Shown here: piece after piece, positions 1 through 8,274 of the stretch
How the letters are laid out: the number at the start of each line of letters is the position of its first letter
How positions within the stretch are numbered: position 1 is the stretch's first letter
Assembly: GCA_035255945.1 (NCBI GenBank)
Contig: DATEZA010000283.1
Location: 1 to 11,112 of the forward strand
Reading direction: 5' to 3'
DNA length: 11,112 nucleotides
DNA from: JAJPHC01 sp035255945
GTDB taxonomy: Bacteria > Acidobacteriota > Thermoanaerobaculia > Gp7-AA8
The notes under the pieces: model-generated
The model's database searches: none
The model's input: only the letters and a program-made list of their open reading frames with translations
Told to the model about the DNA's origin: nothing
Made by a program: the position numbers and the translations under genes

Positions 1-1
1 G

Positions 2-82
2 GTGCTGGCGCGATTCGGCATGTTCACGTACGGCCGCGCGCGGCACACGGAGCGCAGTCTGCGGCACTGGGAGCGCGGTTGA
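2..82 (+). CDS. C-terminal end of an unidentified upstream protein (partial)
   Basis: An open frame runs in from the left edge and stops at the TGA at 80-82. Only 26 residues are visible, beginning VLARFGMFTYGRA and ending HWERG; they are basic and aromatic-rich and match no family I can name. Third codon positions are almost all G or C (23 of 26), as in the real genes here. The stop shares one base with the next gene's ATG (TGATG), a typical operon junction. Function cannot be assigned from this fragment. Confidence 0.55.
   Translation: MLARFGMFTYGRARHTERSLRHWERG
69..73 (+). promoter_or_regulatory. Shine-Dalgarno-like GGGAG deciding the methyltransferase start
   Basis: GGGAG lies 8 bases before the ATG at 82. 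This is a proper ribosome-binding spacing and favours the ATG at 82 over the adjacent TTG at 79. It is the only convincing Shine-Dalgarno match before any gene start in this window. Confidence 0.5.
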
Positions 83-990
83 TGTGGCCTGAACTGGAGC
101 GGCTGCCGATCCACATGCCGTGGAACGAGCTGCGCGAACGCTTCGTGGCGCCGGTGCGGGAGGCGTTCGCGAAATGGATCACCGCGGACCAGGGGCACTA
201 CGAAGATCAGCTCGGCTTCGCCGTGGGGCGACTCGATGAAGGGGCGGGCCTCGTGCGCCTCTTCGCGATCACCGGCGCGCTGAGCCGGCCCGCCGACGTG
301 CTCGATATCGGCAGCGGCAACGGCGGCGTCGCCTTCGCGTTCGCGAACTGCCGCACGAATCGCGTGCGCACGCTCGACATCGTCCCGAATCCGCAATTGC
401 GCGAATGCCGGCGGGAGCTGAATCTGCCGGTGGAGGCGGTGGTCGGCGACGGCGGCGCGCTGCCGTTCGCGACCGACTCATTCGACATCGTCCTGCTGTT
501 CGACGTCTTCGAGCATCTGCCGCATCCGAGCGACGTGGGACGCGAAGTGATGCGCGTGCTGCGGCCGGGCGGCGTCTGTCTGGTGACGACGCCCGCGCGA
601 TTCAACTGGCTCTTCAGGCCCGATCCGCATTACGGAATCCGCGGCCTGCTGCTCTTTCCGAACGAAGTGCAGCGCTTCATCGTCAATCGCCTGTTCCGCC
701 GGCGCATCCGGCGATCGGACGGACAGCTGCAGGACGCGTACGACGTCGAGCACACGTACTGGAGCGCGGCCGGAATCGCGAAACATTTTCCGGGACCGAA
801 GCTGGTCGATGTCATCTACGGCCGGCAGTTCCAGCCGCCCGCATCGCTCCCGGAGATGTGGAAAGAGCCGTCGCGAGCGATCGACACCCTGCGCCTCAAG
901 CTGCGCTTCTTTCAGTTCGAGCACCTGCTGATTTACAAGGAGATGCGGCCGGCCGGAACGCTGACGTTCGATCCGCTGCCGGCCGGCTGA
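82..990 (+). CDS. Class I SAM-dependent methyltransferase
   Basis: A 302-residue protein with a Rossmann methyltransferase core in its middle third. SAM-binding motif I is VLDIGSGNGG (residues 73-82). An acidic residue follows at the end of strand 2 (LDIV, D99), then VVGDGGALPF (about 120-129), the strand-4 segment FDIVLLFDVFEHL (134-146) and LRPGG (160-164). This is the Methyltransf_11/UbiE-like pattern. An N-terminal stretch of about 70 residues and a basic, aromatic C-terminal third (from about 175) flank the core and may set substrate choice; the substrate is unknown. The ATG at 82 overlaps the preceding stop by one base and has GGGAG at 69-73. The next gene starts one base after this stop, so the two are probably co-transcribed and coupled. 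A small-molecule or cell-surface substrate is possible, but nothing here proves it. Confidence 0.9.
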   Translation: MWPELERLPIHMPWNELRERFVAPVREAFAKWITADQGHYEDQLGFAVGRLDEGAGLVRLFAITGALSRPADVLDIGSGNGGVAFAFANCRTNRVRTLDIVPNPQLRECRRELNLPVEAVVGDGGALPFATDSFDIVLLFDVFEHLPHPSDVGREVMRVLRPGGVCLVTTPARFNWLFRPDPHYGIRGLLLFPNEVQRFIVNRLFRRRIRRSDGQLQDAYDVEHTYWSAAGIAKHFPGPKLVDVIYGRQFQPPASLPEMWKEPSRAIDTLRLKLRFFQFEHLLIYKEMRPAGTLTFDPLPAG

Positions 991-991
991 G

Positions 992-1429
992 ATGAAGTGC
1001 GTGATTCAGCGCGTGCGCCGCGCGTCGGTGTCGGTCGGCGACGAGCTGGTGTCGGAGATCGGCGGCGGCATCGTCGTGCTCGCGGCGGTCGAAAAAGGAG
1101 ATGGCGAGCAGACGATGCGCGATGCGGCGAAGAAGATTCGCGAGCTGCGCATCTTCGGCGACGAAGCGGGGAAGATGAACCGCGATCTGGCCGATGTGGG
1201 CGGCGCGATTCTCGCGGTGTCGCAGTTCACGCTGGCCGGCTCGATCGCGAAAGGACGCCGTCCGAGCTTCGACAACGCGGAGGAGCCGGGCCGCGCGCGC
1301 GAGCTGTTCGAGCTGTTCGTGATCGAGCTCGGCAGCACGGGGATTGCGGTGAAGACGGGACGTTTTCGCGAAATGATGCTCGTCTCGATTGACAACGATG
1401 GGCCGGTGACGTTCATCTACGAGACATGA
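992..1429 (+). CDS. dtd: D-aminoacyl-tRNA deacylase (DTD)
   Basis: This 145-residue protein has the usual length of bacterial DTD, a homodimeric cytosolic enzyme. DTD hydrolyses D-amino acids, and mischarged glycine, from tRNA as a chirality checkpoint in translation. Family signatures are clear: the N-terminal MKCVIQRVRRASVSV, the active-site segment SQFTL (residues 77-81) followed by KGRRPSF (87-93), and the C-terminal Gly-cisPro motif in NDGPVTF (135-141), which excludes L-aminoacyl substrates. The start lies one base after the methyltransferase stop (TGA-G-ATG) with no Shine-Dalgarno sequence, implying translational coupling. Its stop overlaps the following gene by four bases (ATGA). No key residue appears to be missing. 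Confidence 0.96.
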   Translation: MKCVIQRVRRASVSVGDELVSEIGGGIVVLAAVEKGDGEQTMRDAAKKIRELRIFGDEAGKMNRDLADVGGAILAVSQFTLAGSIAKGRRPSFDNAEEPGRARELFELFVIELGSTGIAVKTGRFREMMLVSIDNDGPVTFIYET

Positions 1430-1995
1430 AACTGGATCCGAAAACGACGGCACTCGTCCTCATCGACCTGCAGCACGGGATCGTGTCGCGCACGACGGAG
1501 CCGTATCCCGCGCATGAAGTCGCGGCGAACGGCGGATTCCTCGCGGCCGCGTTCCGGCAGGCGCAGGCGACGGTCGTGCTGGTGAACGTGACGTATTCGC
1601 CGGACGACGGCGACCGCTTGAAGACTGCGGTCGATCAGCAGCCGGCGATCTCGCTGCCGCTGCCGGCCGACTGGGCGGAGCTGGTGCCGATTCTCAATCC
1701 GCAGCCGGGCGACGTCCGCATCACGAAGCGGCAGTGGGGCGCGTTCTACGGCACGGAGCTCGATCTGCAGCTTCGCCGCCGCGGCATCCGCACGATCGTC
1801 CTCGCCGGTATCTCGACGAATTTCGGCGTGGAGTCGACGGCGCGCGATGCCTGGGAGCGCAATTACGAGATCGTATTCGTGGAGGATGCGTGCGCATCGT
1901 TCAGCGGCGCGGCGCATACGTTCGCATTCGAGAATATCTTTCCCCGTCTCGGCATCCGCAGTCACATGAGCGCTGTCATGAACGCGATTCGATGA
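1426..1995 (+). CDS. Isochorismatase-family hydrolase, YecD-like, with Gly in place of the catalytic Cys
   Basis: A 189-residue cysteine-hydrolase/isochorismatase-fold protein, a typical single-domain length. The catalytic Asp is D14 in VLIDLQHG and the Lys is K101 in ITKRQWGAFYG. The nucleophile segment reads GISTNFGVESTARDA (residues 128-142), so the position normally holding the nucleophilic Cys is G134. From memory, E. coli YecD has nearly the same segments (RQWGAFYGT, ISTNIGVESTARNA), and PhzD also carries Gly there because its vinyl-ether hydrolysis needs no nucleophile. This is therefore probably a known Cys-less subgroup rather than a broken nicotinamidase; the substrate is unknown. 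The ATG overlaps the dtd stop (ATGA, 1426-1429) and its own stop overlaps the next start (ATGA, 1992-1995), so it sits inside a tightly coupled operon. Confidence 0.9.
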   Translation: MKLDPKTTALVLIDLQHGIVSRTTEPYPAHEVAANGGFLAAAFRQAQATVVLVNVTYSPDDGDRLKTAVDQQPAISLPLPADWAELVPILNPQPGDVRITKRQWGAFYGTELDLQLRRRGIRTIVLAGISTNFGVESTARDAWERNYEIVFVEDACASFSGAAHTFAFENIFPRLGIRSHMSAVMNAIR

Positions 1996-4226
1996 TGCGC
2001 AATTTAGACAGCAGACAGCAGGCAGCAGACAGCGGGAGTACGCGCGAGCCCGCTGTCCGATTCGTAGCGTTGTTGCTCCTGGTGTTCGCCGCGTGCACGC
2101 ATGCGCAGCGCGAGCCTGCCGATGAATTCGAAGGACGCGGGCGGCACTTCGTCGACATGCGTGCGTTCCCGTTCGCCGAGATTCCGGCCGGTGCGCGACG
2201 CGAAGCGCTCGCGAATCGCGTGACGGCTGATGCGACGACGTCGACCTGGCGCCCGTTCGGCAGTCCGACCGTCGGCGTCTTCTATCCGTTTGCCAGTGCG
2301 AATGGTCGCGTCACCGCGGTTGCCGTGTCACCCGCCGATCCGCGCATCATTCTGATCGGCGGGTCAGGCGGCGGCATTCTGCGCTCGACCGACGGCGGTC
2401 TCACATTCGCGCCGGTCGCCGACGATCAATCCGATCTCAGCGTCGGCGACATCGCATTCGCAAACGCGAACGTCGTCTACGCCGGCATGGGCGACGTCAT
2501 CATCGGCCTCACCCTCGGCAGCGGCGTGTTGCGATCGGACGACGCGGGCGCGACGTGGCATCACGTCTCGACCGATTCACGGCTCGATCGCGGCGCGATC
2601 CGGCACGTGCTCACCGATCCGAACGATCCGAACGTGGTGTGGGTCGCGCAGACGCTGCAGCTCGGCTTCAGCGGCAGCGCGCTCGATCCGGCCGGTATCT
2701 TCGAATCGCGCAACGGCGGACGGACGTGGGCGCTGCACGCCCTCGGCAATACCGACGCGCTGGTCCGCGTGAATCCGAATGTGTACGTCGCCGCGCAATA
2801 CGGCCAGCTCGTTCGCTCCACGGACGGCGGCGGACACTGGTCGCTCGCGTTGCCGAACGCGCTCGGGCGCGAGATCGCGCTGGCAGTGACGCCGCTCGAT
2901 CCATCGCTCGTGTACGCAGCGGCATCGGGCGGACCGGCTCCGCAGCTGTACGTGAGTCACGACACGGGCGCGACCTGGCAGGCGATCAATCCCGCCGGCC
3001 TGCCGAACGATTCATTTCCGTTCGGCTATCTCACCGTCAGTCCGTCCGATTCGCGCACGCTCTACCGCGGCATCCGCGATCTGTATCGATCGACGGACGG
3101 CGGCGCGCACTGGACCAATCTGTCGAAGGACTTCGACAGCGCCGACAACTTCACGCCGCAGCTCGCGACGATGCACACCGATCAGCACGCGCTGGCGTTC
3201 GGGAGTGACGGCGCGGCGTGGCTGGGGAACGACGGAGGGCTGTACGTCAGCCGGGACGGCCTGCAGCACTTCAGCTTCGCCGGACCGCCGTCCGCATCGC
3301 TCATCGAGCTGTATGGAGTGACGGCGCATCCACTCGACGCGTCGCGGGTCTACGGCACGACGCAGGACAACGGCCTGGAGATGTTCCGCAGCGGCGGCTC
3401 ATGGATCGAGACGCGCACCGGCGACTACGGCACGGTGCTCTTCGATCCGAACAATCCGCTGCGCTTCATCTCGAACTACACGTACGGCACGCTCGATCTG
3501 TACGACTTCGACGGACGCGCCATCCGCACGCTGGCGACGAGCGCGACGTTCGGCGAGACGAACGATCCGCCGCGCATCGACTTCATCGCGCCGCTGGTGA
3601 TGAACCGGACGTCGTACTCGGTCTACTTCGCGTCGTGGCGGATGTTCGTCAGCCACGATTTCGGTCTGACGTGGCAGGCGACCGCGGGGACGACCGATCT
3701 GACGCGCGGCTCGAGCGATTACGTCACGGCGATCGCGGTGACGGAGCAGAATCCGAATGTGCTGATCACCGGCTCGGCGCAGGGCCGGGTGATGCGCTCG
3801 AACGACGGCGGCGCGACATGGAGCAACATCACCGGCTCGCTGCCGCTGCGCGCGGTGAGCTCGATCGCCATCACCGATGACGGCGCGAATGCATGGATCG
3901 CGTTCTCCGGCTATCGCTCGGGCCACATCTATCAAACGAGCAACGGCGGCGCGACGTGGACGCGCGCGGACACGGGACTGCCCGACATCCCGATCGACAC
4001 GCTCTATCGCGACGGCACGACGCTGTGGGCCGGCACGGATGCCGGCGCGTACCGGCTGAACGGCACGGTGTGGGAGCTCGCCGGCAGCGGCATGCCGTCC
4101 GTGATCGTGACCGGCTTCACGCGCACCGCGGACGGACGATTCCTCGCTTCGACGCACGGCCGCGGCGTGTACGAGCTCGTGCAGACGGAGAGCGGCGGCG
4201 GCCGCCGACGCTCCGTCGCGCACTGA
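1992..4226 (+). CDS. Exported Asp-box (BNR/sortilin-like) beta-propeller lipoprotein
   Basis: A 744-residue exported protein. A long n-region (residues 1-23) precedes the hydrophobic FVALLLLVFAAC (24-35). C35 fits a lipobox (VFAAC), while cleavage after THA (36-38) is the alternative. The mature part carries about ten Asp-boxes, the S-x-D-x-G-x-x-W turns of BNR, VPS10 and sialidase propellers. They lie at about residues 131, 181, 239, 275, 321, 366, 419, 553, 602 and 649, for example RSTDGGLTF, RSDDAGATW and RSNDGGATW. The end (THGRGVYEL, 721-729) is typical of VPS10/sortilin-like secreted bacterial proteins. Two or more stacked propellers at the cell surface or in the periplasm are likely. 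No sialidase catalytic residues can be assigned, so a binding or scaffolding role is as likely as hydrolysis. The ATG at 1992 (or 1995) overlaps the hydrolase stop; the same frame runs upstream to 1734 only as a shadow. Codons 5-14 contain a heptamer array. Confidence 0.87.
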   Translation: MMRNLDSRQQAADSGSTREPAVRFVALLLLVFAACTHAQREPADEFEGRGRHFVDMRAFPFAEIPAGARREALANRVTADATTSTWRPFGSPTVGVFYPFASANGRVTAVAVSPADPRIILIGGSGGGILRSTDGGLTFAPVADDQSDLSVGDIAFANANVVYAGMGDVIIGLTLGSGVLRSDDAGATWHHVSTDSRLDRGAIRHVLTDPNDPNVVWVAQTLQLGFSGSALDPAGIFESRNGGRTWALHALGNTDALVRVNPNVYVAAQYGQLVRSTDGGGHWSLALPNALGREIALAVTPLDPSLVYAAASGGPAPQLYVSHDTGATWQAINPAGLPNDSFPFGYLTVSPSDSRTLYRGIRDLYRSTDGGAHWTNLSKDFDSADNFTPQLATMHTDQHALAFGSDGAAWLGNDGGLYVSRDGLQHFSFAGPPSASLIELYGVTAHPLDASRVYGTTQDNGLEMFRSGGSWIETRTGDYGTVLFDPNNPLRFISNYTYGTLDLYDFDGRAIRTLATSATFGETNDPPRIDFIAPLVMNRTSYSVYFASWRMFVSHDFGLTWQATAGTTDLTRGSSDYVTAIAVTEQNPNVLITGSAQGRVMRSNDGGATWSNITGSLPLRAVSSIAITDDGANAWIAFSGYRSGHIYQTSNGGATWTRADTGLPDIPIDTLYRDGTTLWAGTDAGAYRLNGTVWELAGSGMPSVIVTGFTRTADGRFLASTHGRGVYELVQTESGGGRRRSVAH
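2006..2033 (+). repeat. Four tandem heptamers (AGACAGC) just after a start codon
   Basis: Copies lie at 2006-2012, 2013-2019, 2020-2026 (AGGCAGC, one substitution) and 2027-2033. They sit 14 bases past the ATG of the Asp-box lipoprotein and encode part of its signal-peptide n-region (LDSRQQAADSG). Because 7 is not a multiple of 3, gaining or losing one unit would change the frame. Confidence 0.85.
2028..2057 (+). repeat. Perfect 9-bp inverted repeat, 12-nt loop, in the signal-peptide coding region
   Basis: GACAGCGGG (2028-2036) is the exact reverse complement of CCCGCTGTC (2049-2057), separated by 12 bases. The left arm overlaps the last heptamer copy. There is no T-run after it and it lies inside a gene, so it is not an intrinsic terminator. 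A hairpin this close to the start (about 36 bases) could slow translation initiation, or it may be part of the same inserted repeat as the heptamers. Confidence 0.75.
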
Positions 4227-4230
4227 AGCC

Positions 4231-4346
4231 GGAGTGCGGCGGCCATGCCGCCGCTGGTTCCGCCGAGGCCATGCCTCGGCGTCGGGGACGTCGCGACGGC
4301 ATGGCCGTCGCAGGGTGAAGCAGCGGCGGCATGGCCGCCGCACTCC
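4231..4346. repeat. REP/BIME-like cluster of four GC-rich hairpins in mirror arrangement
   Basis: Four 19-base units fill nearly all of the 126-base gap between two same-strand genes. Each has an 8-bp stem and a 3-base loop: 4236-4254 (GCGGCGGC-CAT), 4262-4280 (GCCGAGGC-CAT), 4293-4311 (GCGACGGC-ATG) and 4323-4341 (GCGGCGGC-ATG). The first two have loop CAT and the last two ATG, so the pairs face each other around a 12-base spacer ending in the palindrome GACGTC (4287-4292). The outermost 24 bases (4231-4254 and 4323-4346), including GGAGT and ACTCC ends, are exact reverse complements. Stem differences between units are compensated on the other arm. This is the architecture of bacterial REP/BIME elements, which RAYT transposases can spread; no such gene is in the window. 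Confidence 0.88.
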
Positions 4347-4352
4347 AACGGA

Positions 4353-5171
4353 ATGGCGGAAAACGAAGAAGCAGTCGAGCAGGAGGCTGAAGAGCGGAGC
4401 GCGCCGACGGGCGCGGTGGTTTATCACGCGATCTGCAGCGAGGGGGAGAGCGAACTGGAGCGGCCGAGCTCCGCGCTCGCGTGGTCGGCGCTGGCGGCCG
4501 GCATGTCGATGAGCATGTCGTTCGTCGCGCAGGCGCTCGTCCATGCATCGCTGCCGGAGACGATCTGGCGTCCGCTCATCGTCGCGGCCGCGTATCCGGT
4601 CGGTTTCATCATCGTGATCCTCGGCCGGCAGCAACTCTTCACCGAAAACACGCTGACCGTGATCCTGCCGTTGCTGAGCCGGAGGAACGGCCACACGCTC
4701 GTCAACGTCGCGCGTTTGTGGGCCATCGTGCTGGCCGCGAACGTCACCGGCGTTCTTCTGGCCGCGTGGGTGCTGGCACGAACGAATGTCGTTATGGATG
4801 ACGTGTTCACGAGCATGAAAGTCCTCGCGCACGAGGGCCACGCCGTCCCGAAAGCGACGGTCTTCCTTCGCGGCATCTTCGCCGGCTGGCTCATCGCGCT
4901 GACCGTGTGGCTGCTGCCGTACGCCGAGACCGCACGGGTCTGGGTGATCGGATTGCTGACGTATGTCGTCGGCCTCGCGCATTTCAGCCACGTGATCGCC
5001 GGCGCGGCCGAAGCGGGGTTTCTGGTCATCATCGGCGACAGCACGTGGCTCGAGTTCTTGCTCGGATTCCTACTGCCGGCGCTGGCCGGAAACATCGTGG
5101 GAGGGGTGCTGCTCGTCGCGTTGCTGAATCACGCGCAGGTCGTGGCTGGCGGGGAAGGCAGCGATACGTGA
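4353..5171 (+). CDS. Formate/nitrite transporter (FNT) family channel, YfdC-type
   Basis: A 272-residue inner-membrane protein with an acidic cytoplasmic N-terminus (residues 1-38) and about six hydrophobic segments: about 41-66, 72-91, 117-141, 168-188, 195-221 and 235-259. FNT proteins are pentameric channels for small monovalent anions such as formate, nitrite or hydrosulfide. Recognisable stretches are GFIIVILGRQQLFTENTL (84-101), recalled from YfdC-like members; AHFSHVIAGAAEAG (209-222), containing the probable pore His H212; and the glycine-rich GNIVGGVLL near the end. The YfdC branch is less studied than FocA and NirC, so the solute is unknown. I chose the ATG at 4353 because the same frame upstream only reads through the hairpin cluster as low-complexity Ala/Pro. 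No Shine-Dalgarno sequence or clear promoter precedes it, so expression may come through the cluster from upstream. Confidence 0.9.
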   Translation: MAENEEAVEQEAEERSAPTGAVVYHAICSEGESELERPSSALAWSALAAGMSMSMSFVAQALVHASLPETIWRPLIVAAAYPVGFIIVILGRQQLFTENTLTVILPLLSRRNGHTLVNVARLWAIVLAANVTGVLLAAWVLARTNVVMDDVFTSMKVLAHEGHAVPKATVFLRGIFAGWLIALTVWLLPYAETARVWVIGLLTYVVGLAHFSHVIAGAAEAGFLVIIGDSTWLEFLLGFLLPALAGNIVGGVLLVALLNHAQVVAGGEGSDT

Positions 5172-5175
5172 CGTC

Positions 5176-5184
5176 TGCTATCTT
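5176..5184 (+). promoter_or_regulatory. Candidate extended -10 promoter for leuS (TGCTATCTT)
   Basis: TGC followed by TATCTT ends 9 bases before the leuS ATG at 5194. The TGn extension fits an extended -10 element; I see no matching -35 (AGGCAG stands at the expected place). The predicted transcript would start around 5191, giving a leader of about three bases, so leuS may be translated from a leaderless or near-leaderless mRNA. There is no Shine-Dalgarno sequence here. This is pattern-based only. Confidence 0.4.
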
Positions 5185-5193
5185 CCCGCCTCT

Positions 5194-7706
<2,513 letters not shown>

Positions 7707-7710
<4 letters not shown>

Positions 7711-8216
7711 AAACGCTGATCGCCATCGCGGCTCTCGTCTTTTCCTCCTGCGGCTACTCGCTCGTCGGGCGCGGCAACATGCTCGATCCGTCGATTCACA
7801 CCATCGAGGTGCCGGCGTTCGTGAACAAGACGACGCGCGTGGAGCTCGAGCAGCGCGTGACGCAGGCGGTCGCCGACGAGTTCGTGTCGCGCGGACGGCT
7901 GCGTCTGGTGAAGACGCCGCCCGAGGCCGATGCGATTCTGCGCGGCTCGATCGACAGCTTCGGGATTTTTCCGATTGCGTTCAATCAGCAGGGACGCGCG
8001 ACGCAGTACCAGGTCGCCATCACCGCGAACATCGAGCTGCTCGATCATCGCCACGACGACAAGGTGTTGTGGAAGAACGATCAGTATCGTTTCACCGAGA
8101 ACTACCAGGTCGATCTGACCAGTGCAGATGCATTCGATCAGGAGACGCGCGCCATCCAGGAGATCGCGGGACGGTTCGCCGAATCGCTCGTGTCGAACCT
8201 GCTCGAAGGCTTCTGA
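7707..8216 (+). CDS. lptE: LPS-assembly lipoprotein LptE
   Basis: A 169-residue small lipoprotein. The signal peptide MKTLIAIAALVFSSC ends in a lipobox with C15 as the acylated residue, followed at once by GYSLVGRG, the characteristic start of mature LptE. In diderms LptE plugs the LptD barrel and helps insert lipopolysaccharide into the outer membrane. The body has the usual alternation: TIEVPAFVNKTTRVELEQRVTQAV (about 32-55), then an ADAILRGSI strand, YQVAITANIELLD, and a C-terminal helix containing ESLVSNLLEGF. The ATG overlaps the leuS stop (ATGA, 7707-7710). A leuS-lptE order is familiar from Proteobacteria, where holA usually follows; holA is absent here. No Shine-Dalgarno sequence is present, so translation probably depends on coupling to leuS. 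Confidence 0.9.
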
Positions 8217-8265
8217 CGCGACCGGCGGCGTGCGGCGAAGAACGACGACGCGGTAGCGATCGCCG

Positions 8266-8271
8266 TATCAT
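8266..8271 (+). promoter_or_regulatory. Candidate -10 element (TATCAT) for a leaderless propeller transcript
   Basis: TATCAT matches the -10 consensus at five of six bases and lies just before three consecutive ATG codons (8275, 8278, 8281). A start site six bases past the hexamer would fall on the ATG at 8278. No -35 or Shine-Dalgarno sequence is visible. The rest of the 58-base gap after lptE (8217-8274) holds no obvious terminator, only a GCGATCGC palindrome at 8256-8263. Confidence 0.35.
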
Positions 8272-8274
8272 CGA

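Noticed and set aside
1804..1848. Isochorismatase-family gene as a pseudogene because Cys is missing
   Set aside because: The frame is intact and of normal length, the other catalytic residues are conserved, and Gly at this position is found in known relatives.
1734..1991. The propeller-lipoprotein frame stays open upstream to an ATG at 1734
   Set aside because: It lies wholly inside the hydrolase gene in another frame, gives Arg-rich shadow sequence, and would bury the signal peptide mid-protein. The ATG at 1992 is right at the hydrolase stop.
2616..2633. Direct 9-bp repeat GATCCGAAC x2
   Set aside because: It encodes DPNDPN, a common turn in Asp-box proteins (DPNDPNVVW-like). Ordinary coding repetition explains it.
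4231..4346. The hairpin cluster as an intrinsic terminator
   Set aside because: No T-run follows any stem, and the multi-unit mirror layout is that of a REP/BIME element. It could still affect mRNA 3' stability.
4245..4352. The FNT frame stays open upstream to an ATG in the hairpin cluster
   Set aside because: The extra 36 residues are Ala/Pro/Gly-rich translation of the repeat, and that ATG is the loop of the first hairpin. The family N-terminus starts naturally at 4353.
3399..4991. Long minus-strand open frame of 530 codons
   Set aside because: It covers the antisense of the lipoprotein gene, the hairpin cluster and the FNT gene. It is Arg/His-rich low-complexity sequence, as expected from a GC-rich shadow frame.
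8256..8263. GCGATCGC palindrome before the propeller gene as an operator
   Set aside because: An 8-bp palindrome rich in CGATCG is expected by chance in this composition, and there is no second half-site or extended symmetry.
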